Shown piece by piece: positions 34,565 through 42,617 of a stretch of 64,000 nt of DNA. Location: NCBI RefSeq assembly GCF_014203595.1, contig NZ_JACHJK010000001.1, forward strand, positions 808,582 through 872,581, read 5' to 3'. The position numbers and the translations under genes were made by a program. The notes beneath the pieces are model-generated. The model had not been told where the DNA came from, did no database searches, and saw only the letters and a list, made by a program, of their open reading frames with translations. The stretch's first letter is position 1. Every line of letters starts with the position of its first letter. Source of the DNA: Streptomyces echinatus (GTDB lineage: Bacteria; Actinomycetota; Actinomycetes; Streptomycetales; Streptomycetaceae).

Positions 34565-35350
34565 TCAGTGGATCTCGTCCACCAGCACATCCAGCGACCA
34601 GGCCTTGCCCGCCCGGCCCGGGGCCTCCGCCTCCACGACGTACCCCAGTTCCCGCAGCACCTCCACCAGCCCGGCGGGGTCCTTCGGTGCGGCGCCGGCG
34701 GTCAGCAGGCCGCGGACGATCCGGCCCTTGGTCGCCTTGTTGAAGTGACTGACGACCTTCCGGGTCGGCGCGTGCAGCACCCGTACCGTCGCCGTGCGCC
34801 CCGCGACCTCACCCTTGGGCCGCCAGGCCGCCGCATAGGCGGAGGACCGCAGATCCAGCACCAGGCCGTCACCGGCCGCCGCGGGCAGCACCTGGGCCAT
34901 CGGCGTCCGCCAGTGCCCGGCCAGGGCGCCGAGTCCCGGCAGCTTGACCCCCATCGAGCAGCGGTAGGTAGGAATGCGGTCCGTCACCCGCACGGCACCC
35001 CACAGGCCCGAGAAGACAAGAAGCGAGTCCGCCGCGCGCCGGCTCGCGGCCGCGTCCAGCGTGGCCAGGCCGAGGGCGTCGTAGAGGACACCGGTGTAGA
35101 TCTCCCCGGCGGGGCGGGCGGCGGCCGCGCGCAGCCCGGCGTTCTTCGCGACCTCGCCGCGCAGCCCCTCGCTCAGCCCGAGCACCTCGCGGGCCTTCTC
35201 CTCGTCGCCGGAGCACAGCTCGACCAGTTCCCCGAGCACGGCCTCCCGCGCGGCGGCGAGTCCCGGCAGGGACAGCGACGCCGGCTCCAGCGGGGCACCC
35301 TCGCCCGGGTTCGCCTTGCCTTCGGAGGGCGGCAGCAGGACCAGCAACAC
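34565..35350 (-). CDS. yaaA: Peroxide stress protein YaaA
   Basis: The gene starts at GTG 35350 with AAGGAG 4-5 nt upstream and encodes 261 residues. MLLVLLPPSEGKAN, the opening, and the segments YTGVLYDALGL, LLVFSGLWGAVR and VVSHFNKATKGRIVRGLL are diagnostic of the YaaA (DUF328) family. That family binds DNA and lowers free iron under peroxide stress in E. coli. It is transcribed in the same direction as eda. The function in actinobacteria is assumed. Confidence 0.9.
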   Translation of the reverse strand: MLLVLLPPSEGKANPGEGAPLEPASLSLPGLAAAREAVLGELVELCSGDEEKAREVLGLSEGLRGEVAKNAGLRAAAARPAGEIYTGVLYDALGLATLDAAASRRAADSLLVFSGLWGAVRVTDRIPTYRCSMGVKLPGLGALAGHWRTPMAQVLPAAAGDGLVLDLRSSAYAAAWRPKGEVAGRTATVRVLHAPTRKVVSHFNKATKGRIVRGLLTAGAAPKDPAGLVEVLRELGYVVEAEAPGRAGKAWSLDVLVDEIH

Positions 35351-35545
35351 GTACTCCTTACGTAGACCTCCGCGCCAGGGTACGGCGTGCCCCCCCGCCC
35401 GGCCCGGACCCGCGCTCCCCGTGCGCCCGGCCCCCGGATCCGCCGCCGGAGCCCGCGAGTCCGCCTTCTCGGCGCGCCGCGCGGGCCCGGAGGAGGGAGC
35501 CGGAGCCGTCCGCGTCCGGCCGCATCACGCCCACCCGCCCGCGGC

Positions 35546-35569
35546 GGACCGCCCGCGAGCGGGCGGTCC
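35546..35569. repeat. 10-bp stem hairpin
   Basis: GGACCGCCCG-CGAG-CGGGCGGTCC is a perfect stem in the 35351-35737 intergenic region. It could be a terminator or an RNA structure near the yaaA promoter. No other strong signal is seen in that region apart from the repeat and the small ORF. Confidence 0.5.
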
Positions 35570-35580
35570 CGAAGGGCGGC

Positions 35581-35634
35581 GCGTGCCACCGGTGCGGACG
35601 TCGACGACGCCGCACGCGTGCCACCGGTGCGGAC
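35581..35634. repeat. 19-nt direct repeat, 35-nt period
   Basis: GCGTGCCACCGGTGCGGAC occurs at 35581 and again at 35616. Because 35 is not a multiple of 3, the duplication shifts the reading frame of any gene across it. Confidence 0.7.
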
Positions 35635-35743
35635 CGTGCGCCGGCTGGCGGCGGGCGACCCGGTGGACGAGGTGGCGCGCGACCACCGGGCCCGGCTGGA
35701 GGCGGCGTCCGGAGCGCTGGAGCGGGCGGGGCTTGACGGCTAA
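35618..35743 (+). CDS. Short ORF, possible remnant of a helix-turn-helix gene
   Basis: From GTG 35618 this encodes 41 residues (VRTVRRLAAGDPVDEVARDH, then RARLEAASGALERAGLDG) with near-perfect G/C third positions. No ribosome site is visible. The sequence resembles the helix-turn-helix part of a small regulator and may be the surviving end of a gene disrupted by the 35-nt duplication just upstream. Its stop overlaps the first TetR operator. Confidence 0.35.
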   Translation: MPPVRTVRRLAAGDPVDEVARDHRARLEAASGALERAGLDG

Positions 35744-35780
35744 CAGTGTTAGCCGTACGGTGTGGCTAACAGTGTTAGCC
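35738..35780. promoter_or_regulatory. Tandem identical 17-bp operators
   Basis: GGCTAACAGTGTTAGCC is perfectly palindromic around the central base and occurs at 35738-35754 and 35764-35780, 26 bp apart. They precede the DUF4260/TetR operon, so the TetR protein at 36225 is the likely binder, giving autoregulation. Confidence 0.75.
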
Positions 35781-35815
35781 AGGTTCGTCCGTGCGTATCC
35801 CCTCCGGAGGCAGCC

Positions 35816-36232
35816 ATGACCGCGACAGCCGGCACCACCCCCGCGCGCACCACGCCCACCGTCCTGCGCCGCGGCGCCTGGCTGGCGTCCGCCCTGTTCT
35901 GGACGGCCTTCGCCGGCGTCGAGGGCGTCAACCACGGCTGGCAGGCCGTCACCCTCGCCCTCGTCTTCCTCGTCCTGCCGGACCTGACCTTCCTGATCGC
36001 GGTGGCCGACGCGCCCCGCATGACGAAGGGACAGCTGCCGCCGCGCGCGGTGCCGTACTACAACGCGATGCACCGCGCCCTGGTCCCGCTCACCCTCGCC
36101 GTCGCCTACACCGTGCTCCCGGTCGACTGGCCGCCCGCCTTCGCGGCACTGTGCGGCTGGCTCGCCCACATCTCGTACGACCGCGTCTTCGGCTACGGCC
36201 TGCGCACCAAGGAGGGCTTCCAGCGTGGCTGA
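35816..36232 (+). CDS. Small membrane protein, DUF4260-like
   Basis: ATG 35816 has CCGGAGG upstream and gives 138 residues. Three to four hydrophobic segments are present (WLASALFWTAFAGVEG; AVTLALVFLVLPDLTFLIAVA; VPLTLAVAYTVLPVDW). The C-terminal signature WLAHISYDRVFGYGLRTKEGF matches the DUF4260 family as I recall it (HIGFDR-x-LGYGL). It is co-transcribed with the TetR gene, overlapping by 8 nt, and both probably respond to the two operators. Function is unknown; a role in drug or lipid tolerance is possible. Confidence 0.75.
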   Translation: MTATAGTTPARTTPTVLRRGAWLASALFWTAFAGVEGVNHGWQAVTLALVFLVLPDLTFLIAVADAPRMTKGQLPPRAVPYYNAMHRALVPLTLAVAYTVLPVDWPPAFAALCGWLAHISYDRVFGYGLRTKEGFQRG

Positions 36233-36746
36233 CCGGCTCACCCCGCGAGCACGGGAGATCGTGACGGCGGCCCGGGACCTCCTGGAGGAGTCCGGGGCCG
36301 CCCACCTCACCATGCGCACCCTCGCCGACCGCCTCGGCATCAAGGCCCCGTCCCTCTACAAGCACTTCCCCGACAAGCAGGCCGTGGAGGTCGAACTGGT
36401 CGCGCTGCTGCTGACCGAGACCGCCGAGACCCTGGAGGCCGCCGAGGCCCGCGCCCCCGGCTCGCTCGAAGCGCTCGCCGGGGCCTACCGGGACCACGCC
36501 CTGGCCCACCCCCACCTCTACCGCCTGGCCACCGAGCGCCCCCTGCCCCGCGCCGCGCTCCCGGCCGGCCTGGAGGACCGGGCCGCCCTGCCGCTGCTGC
36601 GCACCTGCGCCGACGACATGGACCTGGCCCGCGCCGTCTGGGCCTTCGCCCACGGCATGGTCATCCTGGAGATCCACGGCCGCTTCCCCGCCGACGCCGA
36701 CCTGGACGCGGCATGGAAACGGGGCCTCGCGGCGTTGCACGCTTAG
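36225..36746 (+). CDS. TetR/AcrR-family regulator
   Basis: GTG 36225 overlaps the membrane-protein gene and gives 173 residues. The N-terminal helix-turn-helix is HLTMRTLADRLGIKAPSLYK followed by HFPDKQAVEVELV, typical of the TetR family. The C-terminal ligand domain is short. Two identical 17-bp operators upstream of the operon are its likely binding sites. The gene pair forms a self-contained repressor and membrane-protein unit. Confidence 0.88.
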   Translation: MADRLTPRAREIVTAARDLLEESGAAHLTMRTLADRLGIKAPSLYKHFPDKQAVEVELVALLLTETAETLEAAEARAPGSLEALAGAYRDHALAHPHLYRLATERPLPRAALPAGLEDRAALPLLRTCADDMDLARAVWAFAHGMVILEIHGRFPADADLDAAWKRGLAALHA

Positions 36747-36826
36747 CGGGCGGTACCGCGAAGGGGAGCGCCGAGCCCATGGGGGAAGCCCGGAAAGCCC
36801 ATGGGGGCGCGAAGGGGGGAGATTCC

Positions 36827-37648
36827 ATGGGGGAACAGGCACGATGGACGCGGGCCCGGCTGGGCCGCTGCGGCCCCCCGCTCGACCTGCTCACCGCGAG
36901 CTTCCGCCGGCACGTGTACGCCCCGCACGCCCATGACGAGTACACGATCGGCGTCTGCGTCGGCGGCCACGAGATCATCGACTACCGGGGCGGCCACCTC
37001 AGCACCGGCCCGGGCACGATCGTCGTCCTGGAACCCGGCGAGATGCACACCGGCGGCCCCGGCAACCCCACCGACGGCTACGCCTACCGCGCCCTGTACG
37101 CCGAGCCGGCCCTGCTGGCCGACGGCACCCTCGGCGGCCTCCCGCACTTCCGCGAGCCCCTCCTCGACGACCCCGCCCTGGCCCGCGCCCTGCGCACCGC
37201 CCACACGGAACTCAGCGCCTGCCCCGACCCCCTCCAGGCCGAGTCCGTCCTGCCCTGGCTGCTGACCGCGCTGGCCCACCGCCACTCCACGGCGCGCCCC
37301 GCCCCCGACCGCGTCCCCGGCGCCCACGCCATAGCCCGCACGGTCCGCGACCGCCTCGCCGGTGAACTCACCGACCCGCCCTCCCTCGCCCTGCTCGCCA
37401 CCGACCTCGGGCTGTCCCGGTACCAGCTCCTGCGCGCCTTCCGCACGACGATGGGCATACCCCCGTACGCCTGGCTCGCCCAGCACCGGGTGACCAGGGC
37501 CCGGGCGCTGCTGGAGACCGGCCTGCGCCCCGCCGAAGTCGCCCCCCTCGTCGGCTTCGCCGATCAGGCCCACCTGACCCGCTGGTTCCGCCGGGTGCTC
37601 GGGGTGACCCCGGCGGCCTACCGCAACAGCGTTCAAGACAGGCCGTGA
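36827..37648 (+). CDS. AraC-family regulator
   Basis: ATG 36827 follows AAGGGGGGA; upstream ATGs at 36713 and 36779 have poorer sites. The 273-residue protein has an N-terminal cupin-like ligand domain (HVYAPHAHDEYTIGVCVGGH, then PGTIVVLEPGEMHTG) and two C-terminal helix-turn-helix motifs (LALLATDLGLSRYQLLRAF; PAEVAPLVGFADQAHLTRWF). It is followed, with a GTGA overlap, by an EamA transporter gene, which it may regulate. The preceding 50 nt contain three CCATGGGGG copies. Confidence 0.88.
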   Translation: MGEQARWTRARLGRCGPPLDLLTASFRRHVYAPHAHDEYTIGVCVGGHEIIDYRGGHLSTGPGTIVVLEPGEMHTGGPGNPTDGYAYRALYAEPALLADGTLGGLPHFREPLLDDPALARALRTAHTELSACPDPLQAESVLPWLLTALAHRHSTARPAPDRVPGAHAIARTVRDRLAGELTDPPSLALLATDLGLSRYQLLRAFRTTMGIPPYAWLAQHRVTRARALLETGLRPAEVAPLVGFADQAHLTRWFRRVLGVTPAAYRNSVQDRP

Positions 37649-38601
37649 CCGGGCGGCCGAGACTCGGCCGTATGAGTGCACGAGGCTGGTTGCTGTTCTC
37701 CCTGATGGGAGTGGTCTGGGGCGTTCCCTACCTGCTGATCAAGGTGGCGGTGGACGCGGTGTCCCCGCCGGTGGTGGTGTTCACGCGCTGTGCGGTCGGC
37801 GCGGCCCTGCTGCTGCCGCTCGCGCTGCGCCGAGGCGGCTTCTCCACCGCCGTACGGGCCCACTGGCGCCCCCTGCTGGCCTTCGCCTGCCTGGAGATCA
37901 TGGGGCCCTGGTACACCCTCACCGACGCCGAACGGCACCTGTCCAGCTCGACGGCCGGACTGCTGATCGCCGGGGTGCCGATCGTCGGCGTGGTCCTGGC
38001 CCGGCTCCTGGGCGACACCGAACGGCTCGGCGTCCGCCGGGCGGCGGGCCTGACCCTGGGCCTCACCGGCGTCGCGGTCCTCACCCTCCCGCACCTGACC
38101 GGCGGGGACGCGCGCTCCCTGGCGGAGGTCCTGCTGACGGTGCTGGGCTACGCCACCGCCCCGCTGATCGCGGCCCGCCGCCTCAAGGATGTGCCCTCCC
38201 TCCACCTGACGGCCGCCTGCCTGACCCTGGCCGCCCTGGTCTACGCCCCCGCCGCCGCCCTCACCCGCCCGTCGGCGCCGCCCTCGCCCACCGTGCTGGC
38301 CGCGCTGGCCGGCCTCGGCGTCATCTGCACCGCGGTGGCCTTCGTGGCGTTCCTGGAGCTGATCAGGGAGGTCGGCCCGACCCGCTCGACGGTCATCACC
38401 TACGTCAACCCGGCGGTCGCGGTGGCGGCGGGCGCCCTGTTCCTGGACGAGCCGCTCACCCTCCCCGTACTGGCCGCCTTCCTGCTCATCCTGGCCGGCT
38501 CGGTCCTGGCGACGGCCGCCGGTACACGGCGGCGCGGCCGCCCGGTACCATGGTCGGCACGGCAGACGAGCCGGGCGGGCGGCCGCGTGGAGTCCCCTTG
38601 A
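37645..38601 (+). CDS. EamA/DMT-family transporter
   Basis: Starting at GTG 37645 (overlapping the AraC stop) gives 318 residues; ATG 37672 is an alternative. Ten hydrophobic helices form two repeats (LLFSLMGVVWGVPYLLIKVA; VVFTRCAVGAALLLPLAL; LAALAGLGVICTAVAFVAFL). It is the drug/metabolite transporter type, with EamA domains at residues 15-145 and 155-295. The last 14 codons lie inside the RNase P RNA gene (from 38561), so the C-terminus PWSARQTSRAGGRVESP is determined by RNA sequence. A natural earlier stop may be missing. Confidence 0.88.
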   Translation: MTGRPRLGRMSARGWLLFSLMGVVWGVPYLLIKVAVDAVSPPVVVFTRCAVGAALLLPLALRRGGFSTAVRAHWRPLLAFACLEIMGPWYTLTDAERHLSSSTAGLLIAGVPIVGVVLARLLGDTERLGVRRAAGLTLGLTGVAVLTLPHLTGGDARSLAEVLLTVLGYATAPLIAARRLKDVPSLHLTAACLTLAALVYAPAAALTRPSAPPSPTVLAALAGLGVICTAVAFVAFLELIREVGPTRSTVITYVNPAVAVAAGALFLDEPLTLPVLAAFLLILAGSVLATAAGTRRRGRPVPWSARQTSRAGGRVESP

Positions 38602-38975
38602 GGGGCTTCCCGAGGAACGTCCGGGCTCCACAGGGCAAGGTGGTGGCTAACGGCCACCCGGGGTGACCCGCGGGACAGTGCCACAGAAAACAGACCGCCG
38701 GGGACCTCGGTCCTCGGTAAGGGTGAAACGGTGGTGTAAGAGACCACCAGTGCCCAGGGTGACCTGGGCAGCTAGGTAAACCCCACCTGGAGCAAGGTCA
38801 AGAGGGGCGCCGTCACAGGCGCCCTGCGCGGACGACCGAGGGCTGCCCGCCCGAGTCCGCGGGTAGACCGCACGAGGCCGACGGCAACGTCGGCCCTAGA
38901 TGGATGGCCGTCGCCCCGGAGTCCGCGAGGACCCCGGGGAACAGAACCCGGCGTACAGCCCGACTCGTCTGCCTC
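38561..38975 (+). ncRNA. rnpB: RNase P RNA (type A)
   Basis: The ends GGCAGACGAG (38561-38570) and CTCGTCTGCC (38964-38973) pair as stem P1. The highly conserved core GAGGAACGTCCGGGCTCC follows about 40 nt in, and the 3' end has ACAGAACCCGGCGTACAGCC. The length of about 413 nt matches actinobacterial RNase P RNA. A TACCAT hexamer (38546-38551), inside the EamA gene, is a candidate -10 box. It processes the 5' ends of tRNAs. Confidence 0.95.
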
Positions 38976-39033
38976 ACCGCTTTCGACCTGTTCAGAGCGA
39001 TGGTGCCGACTCGCCGTTCCGAGTGGGGGCAGG

Positions 39034-39055
39034 TCGGGGGCGTCTCGGCCCCCGA
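39034..39055 (+). terminator. Hairpin downstream of rnpB
   Basis: TCGGGGGC-GTCTCG-GCCCCCGA, 8-bp perfect arms, is 60 nt after rnpB. The rest of 39056-39246 shows no gene or clear signal. Confidence 0.55.
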
Positions 39056-39246
39056 GTCCAGGTGACGGCCGGGGTGCTACGCGCCTTGCCCTTGCGCCTT
39101 TGTCCACGGACGCCCAGGCCCTCCGCGCGGGTCGCGTCCTCCAGCTCCGTCAGGCCCGTTCTGCTCGCCGCTGGTGGGACTGCGAGAGGAACCGCCGGCG
39201 CGCGACGGCCCTCGCTGCGGGTGGGAGCGAGGCGCCGCGGCGCCGG

Positions 39247-40584
39247 TCAGATCGCGGCTTTCAGCCTGGCCACGTCGCGGGCCCGCGCGTCCAGCGCGCG
39301 CACGACCGGTAGCGACGCGTACGGCCGGATGGACGCCCGCAGGGTGGCGAAGTGCTCGTCACCCCGTGCGCTGCTGATGCCGACGTAGTCGTCCAGGAAC
39401 GTGCCCCACTCCCGGGATGCCTCTTCCACATGCCTCATCTCCATGAGCCGGGTGGCAAGGAGACCGGTGGCATGTACCCGCCCCTGCCGCTCACCGGAAG
39501 GACGCGCCTTGTTGGAACGGCGCAGGGCTTTGACAGATCCGGGCCGGTCGCCGAGTTCCCACAGAACGTGTGCGACGTGGAATTCGTAGGCGGCGCGATC
39601 GTAACCGCCGATGTGGTCGTTGCGGCCGTCTGCCTGCGAAAGCGCCTCTTCGGTTTCCCGGAGACGGTCGAACGCCTGTCGCCGGTCGCCGACCATGGCC
39701 GCTCCGTGCGCCTGCTGGCCGCGCAGGAACGCCACCAGGCGCGGCCCCGAGGCCGGAGCGGCTTCCGCGGCCGAGTCGGCGAGTTCGAGAGCCTTCGAGC
39801 CGTACCCCAGGTTCGAAGCCTGCAACGCCATACCGCGCAGGGTGCGGCAGTACGTCACGTGATCCTCGGCCGCACCGGCGAGCTTCAGCGCCTTCACGTA
39901 GTACCGCTGGCCGACGCGATGTTCGCGCTCATACATGGCCATCCACCCCGTGAGGTATGTGAGATCCGAGGAGGCGGCCCGCATCGCGCGCTTCACCTCG
40001 TCCGTGCCGTCGGTGCGCAGATAGGGCCCCACGGTATTGACGAGGAACGCCGCTGCCATGGGCCGGGCGTGGCCACCACCGAGGTCGTCAAGGATGTCCG
40101 CGATCCGCTCCGTCATCCGTTCCACGGTCTTCACGTCGGACCGGCCGATGCGTACGGTGCGACCGGCCGAGACGTGATCTGTCCGGCCTGCAAGGTCCTC
40201 GTAGCGAGGGATGGCCAGTGCCGCCGAGTACAGGCCCGCGCCGAGCACAGCGCGCCGGGATGGGTCCATGTCCGCCTTTCCAAGGTCGACAATCCCCGAC
40301 ACCATGTCCGGGGACTCGGCGGTGTCGCCGCCCCAGCCGAGTTCCGCTGACGTTACGGGCCGCGCGAGCAGGCGCGAGAGCGCTTCGGTGACGGCAGGGC
40401 GCGCTTCTCTCTTGGGCCGGTGGCCTTTCAGCCACTGCGAGACGGCCGTTTTGGTGTAGGTCAGACGCAGGCCGAGTTCGGCGGCGGCGGCGTTGACTCG
40501 GCGTGCTAGCTGGTCGTTCCGGATGTTCCCCTCTCGCATCAGCGCGGCCAGGGCGTCGTTCGGCATGAGTGGCTGTCGTCCCAT
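39247..40584 (-). CDS. XRE regulator with TPR-like C-terminus
   Basis: The protein has 445 residues from ATG 40584, with GGGGG 4 nt upstream. The helix-turn-helix lies at residues 10-65 (LARRVNAAAAELGLRLTYTK, then TAVSQWLKGHRPKREARP). The remainder is helical (YYVKALKLAGAAEDHVTYC, ADSAAEAAPASGPRLVAFL) and resembles TPR arrays that sense peptides or partners. It is the left gene of the RiPP island and divergent from the ATPase gene. Codon bias is slightly lower than in flanking core genes. It could sense the graspetide or another signal. Confidence 0.8.
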   Translation of the reverse strand: MGRQPLMPNDALAALMREGNIRNDQLARRVNAAAAELGLRLTYTKTAVSQWLKGHRPKREARPAVTEALSRLLARPVTSAELGWGGDTAESPDMVSGIVDLGKADMDPSRRAVLGAGLYSAALAIPRYEDLAGRTDHVSAGRTVRIGRSDVKTVERMTERIADILDDLGGGHARPMAAAFLVNTVGPYLRTDGTDEVKRAMRAASSDLTYLTGWMAMYEREHRVGQRYYVKALKLAGAAEDHVTYCRTLRGMALQASNLGYGSKALELADSAAEAAPASGPRLVAFLRGQQAHGAAMVGDRRQAFDRLRETEEALSQADGRNDHIGGYDRAAYEFHVAHVLWELGDRPGSVKALRRSNKARPSGERQGRVHATGLLATRLMEMRHVEEASREWGTFLDDYVGISSARGDEHFATLRASIRPYASLPVVRALDARARDVARLKAAI

Positions 40585-40600
40585 CGTGACCCCCGAGCGT

Positions 40601-40662
40601 GTGCAACCTGTGCAACTCACCATCCACTGTGCTCGCTTACCCATGGTCGCGCACAGGTGTTG
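40601..40662. promoter_or_regulatory. Repeats in XRE/ATPase divergent promoter
   Basis: GTGCAACCTGTGCAAC (40601-40616) is a direct repeat with a 9-nt period. CAACCTGTGC (40604-40613) has an approximate inverted copy at 40651-40662 (GCACAGGTGTTG). These are candidate operators for the XRE regulator. Confidence 0.35.
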
Positions 40663-40771
40663 AGTGATTACCGGCCGTTCGATGGTCATTCCCGAGGGGC
40701 CGATCGACGGCTTGCCGGACCGCCCACACCCGAGAGGGGCCGGCGGGTACAGACACGACGAAGAGGCGACC

Positions 40772-41230
40772 ATGACCACGACGGCTCCCCCCGGCCCGCC
40801 CGCACTGCAACCCCTGACGGGGCCGGTACCCGGGTACGCGCAGACGCTGCCCCTCTGCCCGTCGTCCGTGGCGGTGGCGCGGATGAGCGTTCGCACCACC
40901 CTGGCGTGTTGGGACCTGGAGGGGATGACGGACGACGTCGTGCTGGTCGTTTCGGAGCTGGTGACGAATGCGGTGCAGCACGCTCGCCCGGCGGGCGCGC
41001 CGCCGGAGGAGCCGGGCTGGTGCCGGCTGACGCTGGAGCATCCCGAGCCAGGAACGGTGTGGGTGTCGGTCGCGGACCTGTCGAGGCGTCGGGTCATACA
41101 CCGGGATCCTGCTGACGACGCGGAGTCCGGGCGTGGGCTGGCGGTGGTGGATGGACTGGCGACCCGTTGGCTGGCGCAGCCGTCCCGCACTGGCAAAACG
41201 GTCTGGGCCGAGCTGCGGGCTGACACGTGA
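40772..41230 (+). CDS. GHKL ATP-binding protein (anti-sigma kinase-like)
   Basis: ATG 40772 has AAGAGG upstream and gives 152 residues; an earlier ATG at 40664 is rejected. VVSELVTNAVQHARPAG near residue 70 is the N-box of HATPase_c_2 proteins such as anti-sigma factor kinases and SpoIIAB/RsbW. The G1 region is degenerate: SVADLSRRR replaces the usual DxGxG. These Streptomyces proteins are common beside XRE/TPR regulators. A role in controlling the RiPP genes is plausible but unproven. Confidence 0.82.
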   Translation: MTTTAPPGPPALQPLTGPVPGYAQTLPLCPSSVAVARMSVRTTLACWDLEGMTDDVVLVVSELVTNAVQHARPAGAPPEEPGWCRLTLEHPEPGTVWVSVADLSRRRVIHRDPADDAESGRGLAVVDGLATRWLAQPSRTGKTVWAELRADT

Positions 41231-41385
41231 GCGGGCGACACCGTGCGCCGACCGCCGACCGCCGACCGCCCGCAAGCCTCCGGCCGGGGCATGCGCGTTC
41301 ACCCCTCGCCCCGGCCGGGCCGCTCTCACCGTCCGGACCCCCGGGCGGGGGGACTGTCGGATCGCCTGAAAGACGAAGGAGACTC

Positions 41386-41652
41386 ATGGAGCAGCCATTA
41401 GCGTTACTGGATCAGGCCAAGCCCTGGGGGCTCGGACGCATGCGGCCCTACCCCACAGCGGCCGTCCTCCCTGCCGCCCGGCCGGTCCTCGACCCGGGCA
41501 CGCAGGTACCCGTCTGGGTGAGCCCCGACGGGACACCACTGACGGTGGAGGCCAAGCACAAGCGGTCGCAGACGTCGCAGGAGACCAGCACGAAGACCAG
41601 CCTGGACGGCAATCCGGACCAGGGCAGCGACCAGCACGGGGACTCTGACTGA
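41386..41652 (+). CDS. tgmA: Graspetide (ATP-grasp RiPP) precursor peptide
   Basis: ATG 41386 has GAAGGA 5 nt upstream and gives 88 residues; the longer reading from 41227 starts in non-coding sequence. The leader has KPWGLGRMRPYPTAA (residues 12-26), close to the conserved block of ATP-grasp-modified RiPP precursors (TIGR04186 type). The core, residues 57-88, is rich in Thr, Ser, Asp, Gln and Gly: KHKRSQTSQETSTKTS then LDGNPDQGSDQHGDSD. Thr63, 67, 69 and 71 and Asp74, 78, 82 and 86 are candidate partners for ester crosslinks. The Asp-Gly at 74-75 is a possible aspartimide site. Confidence 0.85.
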   Translation: MEQPLALLDQAKPWGLGRMRPYPTAAVLPAARPVLDPGTQVPVWVSPDGTPLTVEAKHKRSQTSQETSTKTSLDGNPDQGSDQHGDSD

Positions 41653-42617
41653 TGGTCCTGGGCGGGCCGCCCGTCCTCGTCGTCACGCGCCTGGATGACG
41701 CGACCGCGGACGGTGTGATCACCGAATTGAACCGGCGTCGCGTGCCAGTGGTCCGTCTGGACCCCGGCGACTTTCCCATGGAGATCCGTCTGTCGACGAC
41801 GTTCGACAGCATCGGGCCGCAGGGCACCCTCGTCACCGCGTCCCGAACCCTCGCCCTGGGGAACGTCCGCTCCGTGTACTGGCGGCGGCCCACCCCCTGC
41901 ACCGTCGACCGCGCCATGGACGACCAGACAGCCCGGTGGGCCGTCGAAGAGGCCCGGTACGGACTTGGCGGCATCCTCGCCGCCCTCCCTGGGGCCCGCT
42001 ACCTGAACCACCCCTGGCGTAACCGGGACGCCGAGCACAAGCCGGCACAACTGGCCACGGCCGCAGCCTGCGGCTTCACCGTGCCACCCACACTCATCAC
42101 CAACGACCCCGACCGTGCGCGAACCTTCGCCGCCGACCACGGTCCGGTCGTCTACAAGCCGTTGCGAGAGACCGAGTACGCCGACGGCACCGGCCGCGCA
42201 CTGACGGTGTGGATGGAGGACGTCACCCCCGACCAGATCGACCACCGGATACGCCACACCGCGCACCTCTTCCAGCAGCGCGTGCGCAAGACCGCGGACA
42301 TCCGTCTGACCGCTGTCGGCGACCACCTCACCGCCGTCCGTATCGACGGCTCACCCGGGATCGACTGGCGTCGCCACTACGACCACCTCACCTACACGCC
42401 GGTGCCCGTCCCACCCGAGATCGCCAAGGGCGTGCGTGGCTACCTCGACGCCTTCAGGCTCGTCTTCGGCGCCTTCGACTTCGGCCTCGACCATGACGGG
42501 GTGTGGCATCTGTACGAGTGCAATCCGAACGGCCAGTGGGCCTGGTTTCCCGACCACATCATCAGGCCCGTCACCCGCGCAATCGCCGACCACCTACAGC
42601 ACGGAGCCCCCGCATGA
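41652..42617 (+). CDS. tgmB: ATP-grasp peptide maturase
   Basis: ATG 41652 overlaps the precursor stop (TGATG), 321 residues. The MvdD/TgmB-type N-terminal domain carries SVYWRRPTPC near residue 78; the ATP-grasp fold has VVYKPLRETEY near residue 166 (nucleotide lysine) and metal site LYECNPNGQWAWFP near residue 288. It would form ester or amide bonds between Thr/Ser/Lys and Asp/Glu side chains of the precursor core. It is the central enzyme of the cluster and sits between precursor and methyltransferase without gaps. Confidence 0.92.
   Translation: MVLGGPPVLVVTRLDDATADGVITELNRRRVPVVRLDPGDFPMEIRLSTTFDSIGPQGTLVTASRTLALGNVRSVYWRRPTPCTVDRAMDDQTARWAVEEARYGLGGILAALPGARYLNHPWRNRDAEHKPAQLATAAACGFTVPPTLITNDPDRARTFAADHGPVVYKPLRETEYADGTGRALTVWMEDVTPDQIDHRIRHTAHLFQQRVRKTADIRLTAVGDHLTAVRIDGSPGIDWRRHYDHLTYTPVPVPPEIAKGVRGYLDAFRLVFGAFDFGLDHDGVWHLYECNPNGQWAWFPDHIIRPVTRAIADHLQHGAPA

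Noticed and set aside
35618..35743. Treating the 41-codon ORF as a confident gene
   Set aside because: No ribosome site and its start lies in a duplicated 19-nt repeat; kept only as a low-confidence entry.
36713..36826. Longer AraC N-terminus from ATG 36713 or 36779
   Set aside because: Poor ribosome sites and the added residues are not cupin-like.
39056..39246. Hidden gene between rnpB and the XRE regulator
   Set aside because: Mixed codon use and no ribosome site; I see only the terminator hairpin.
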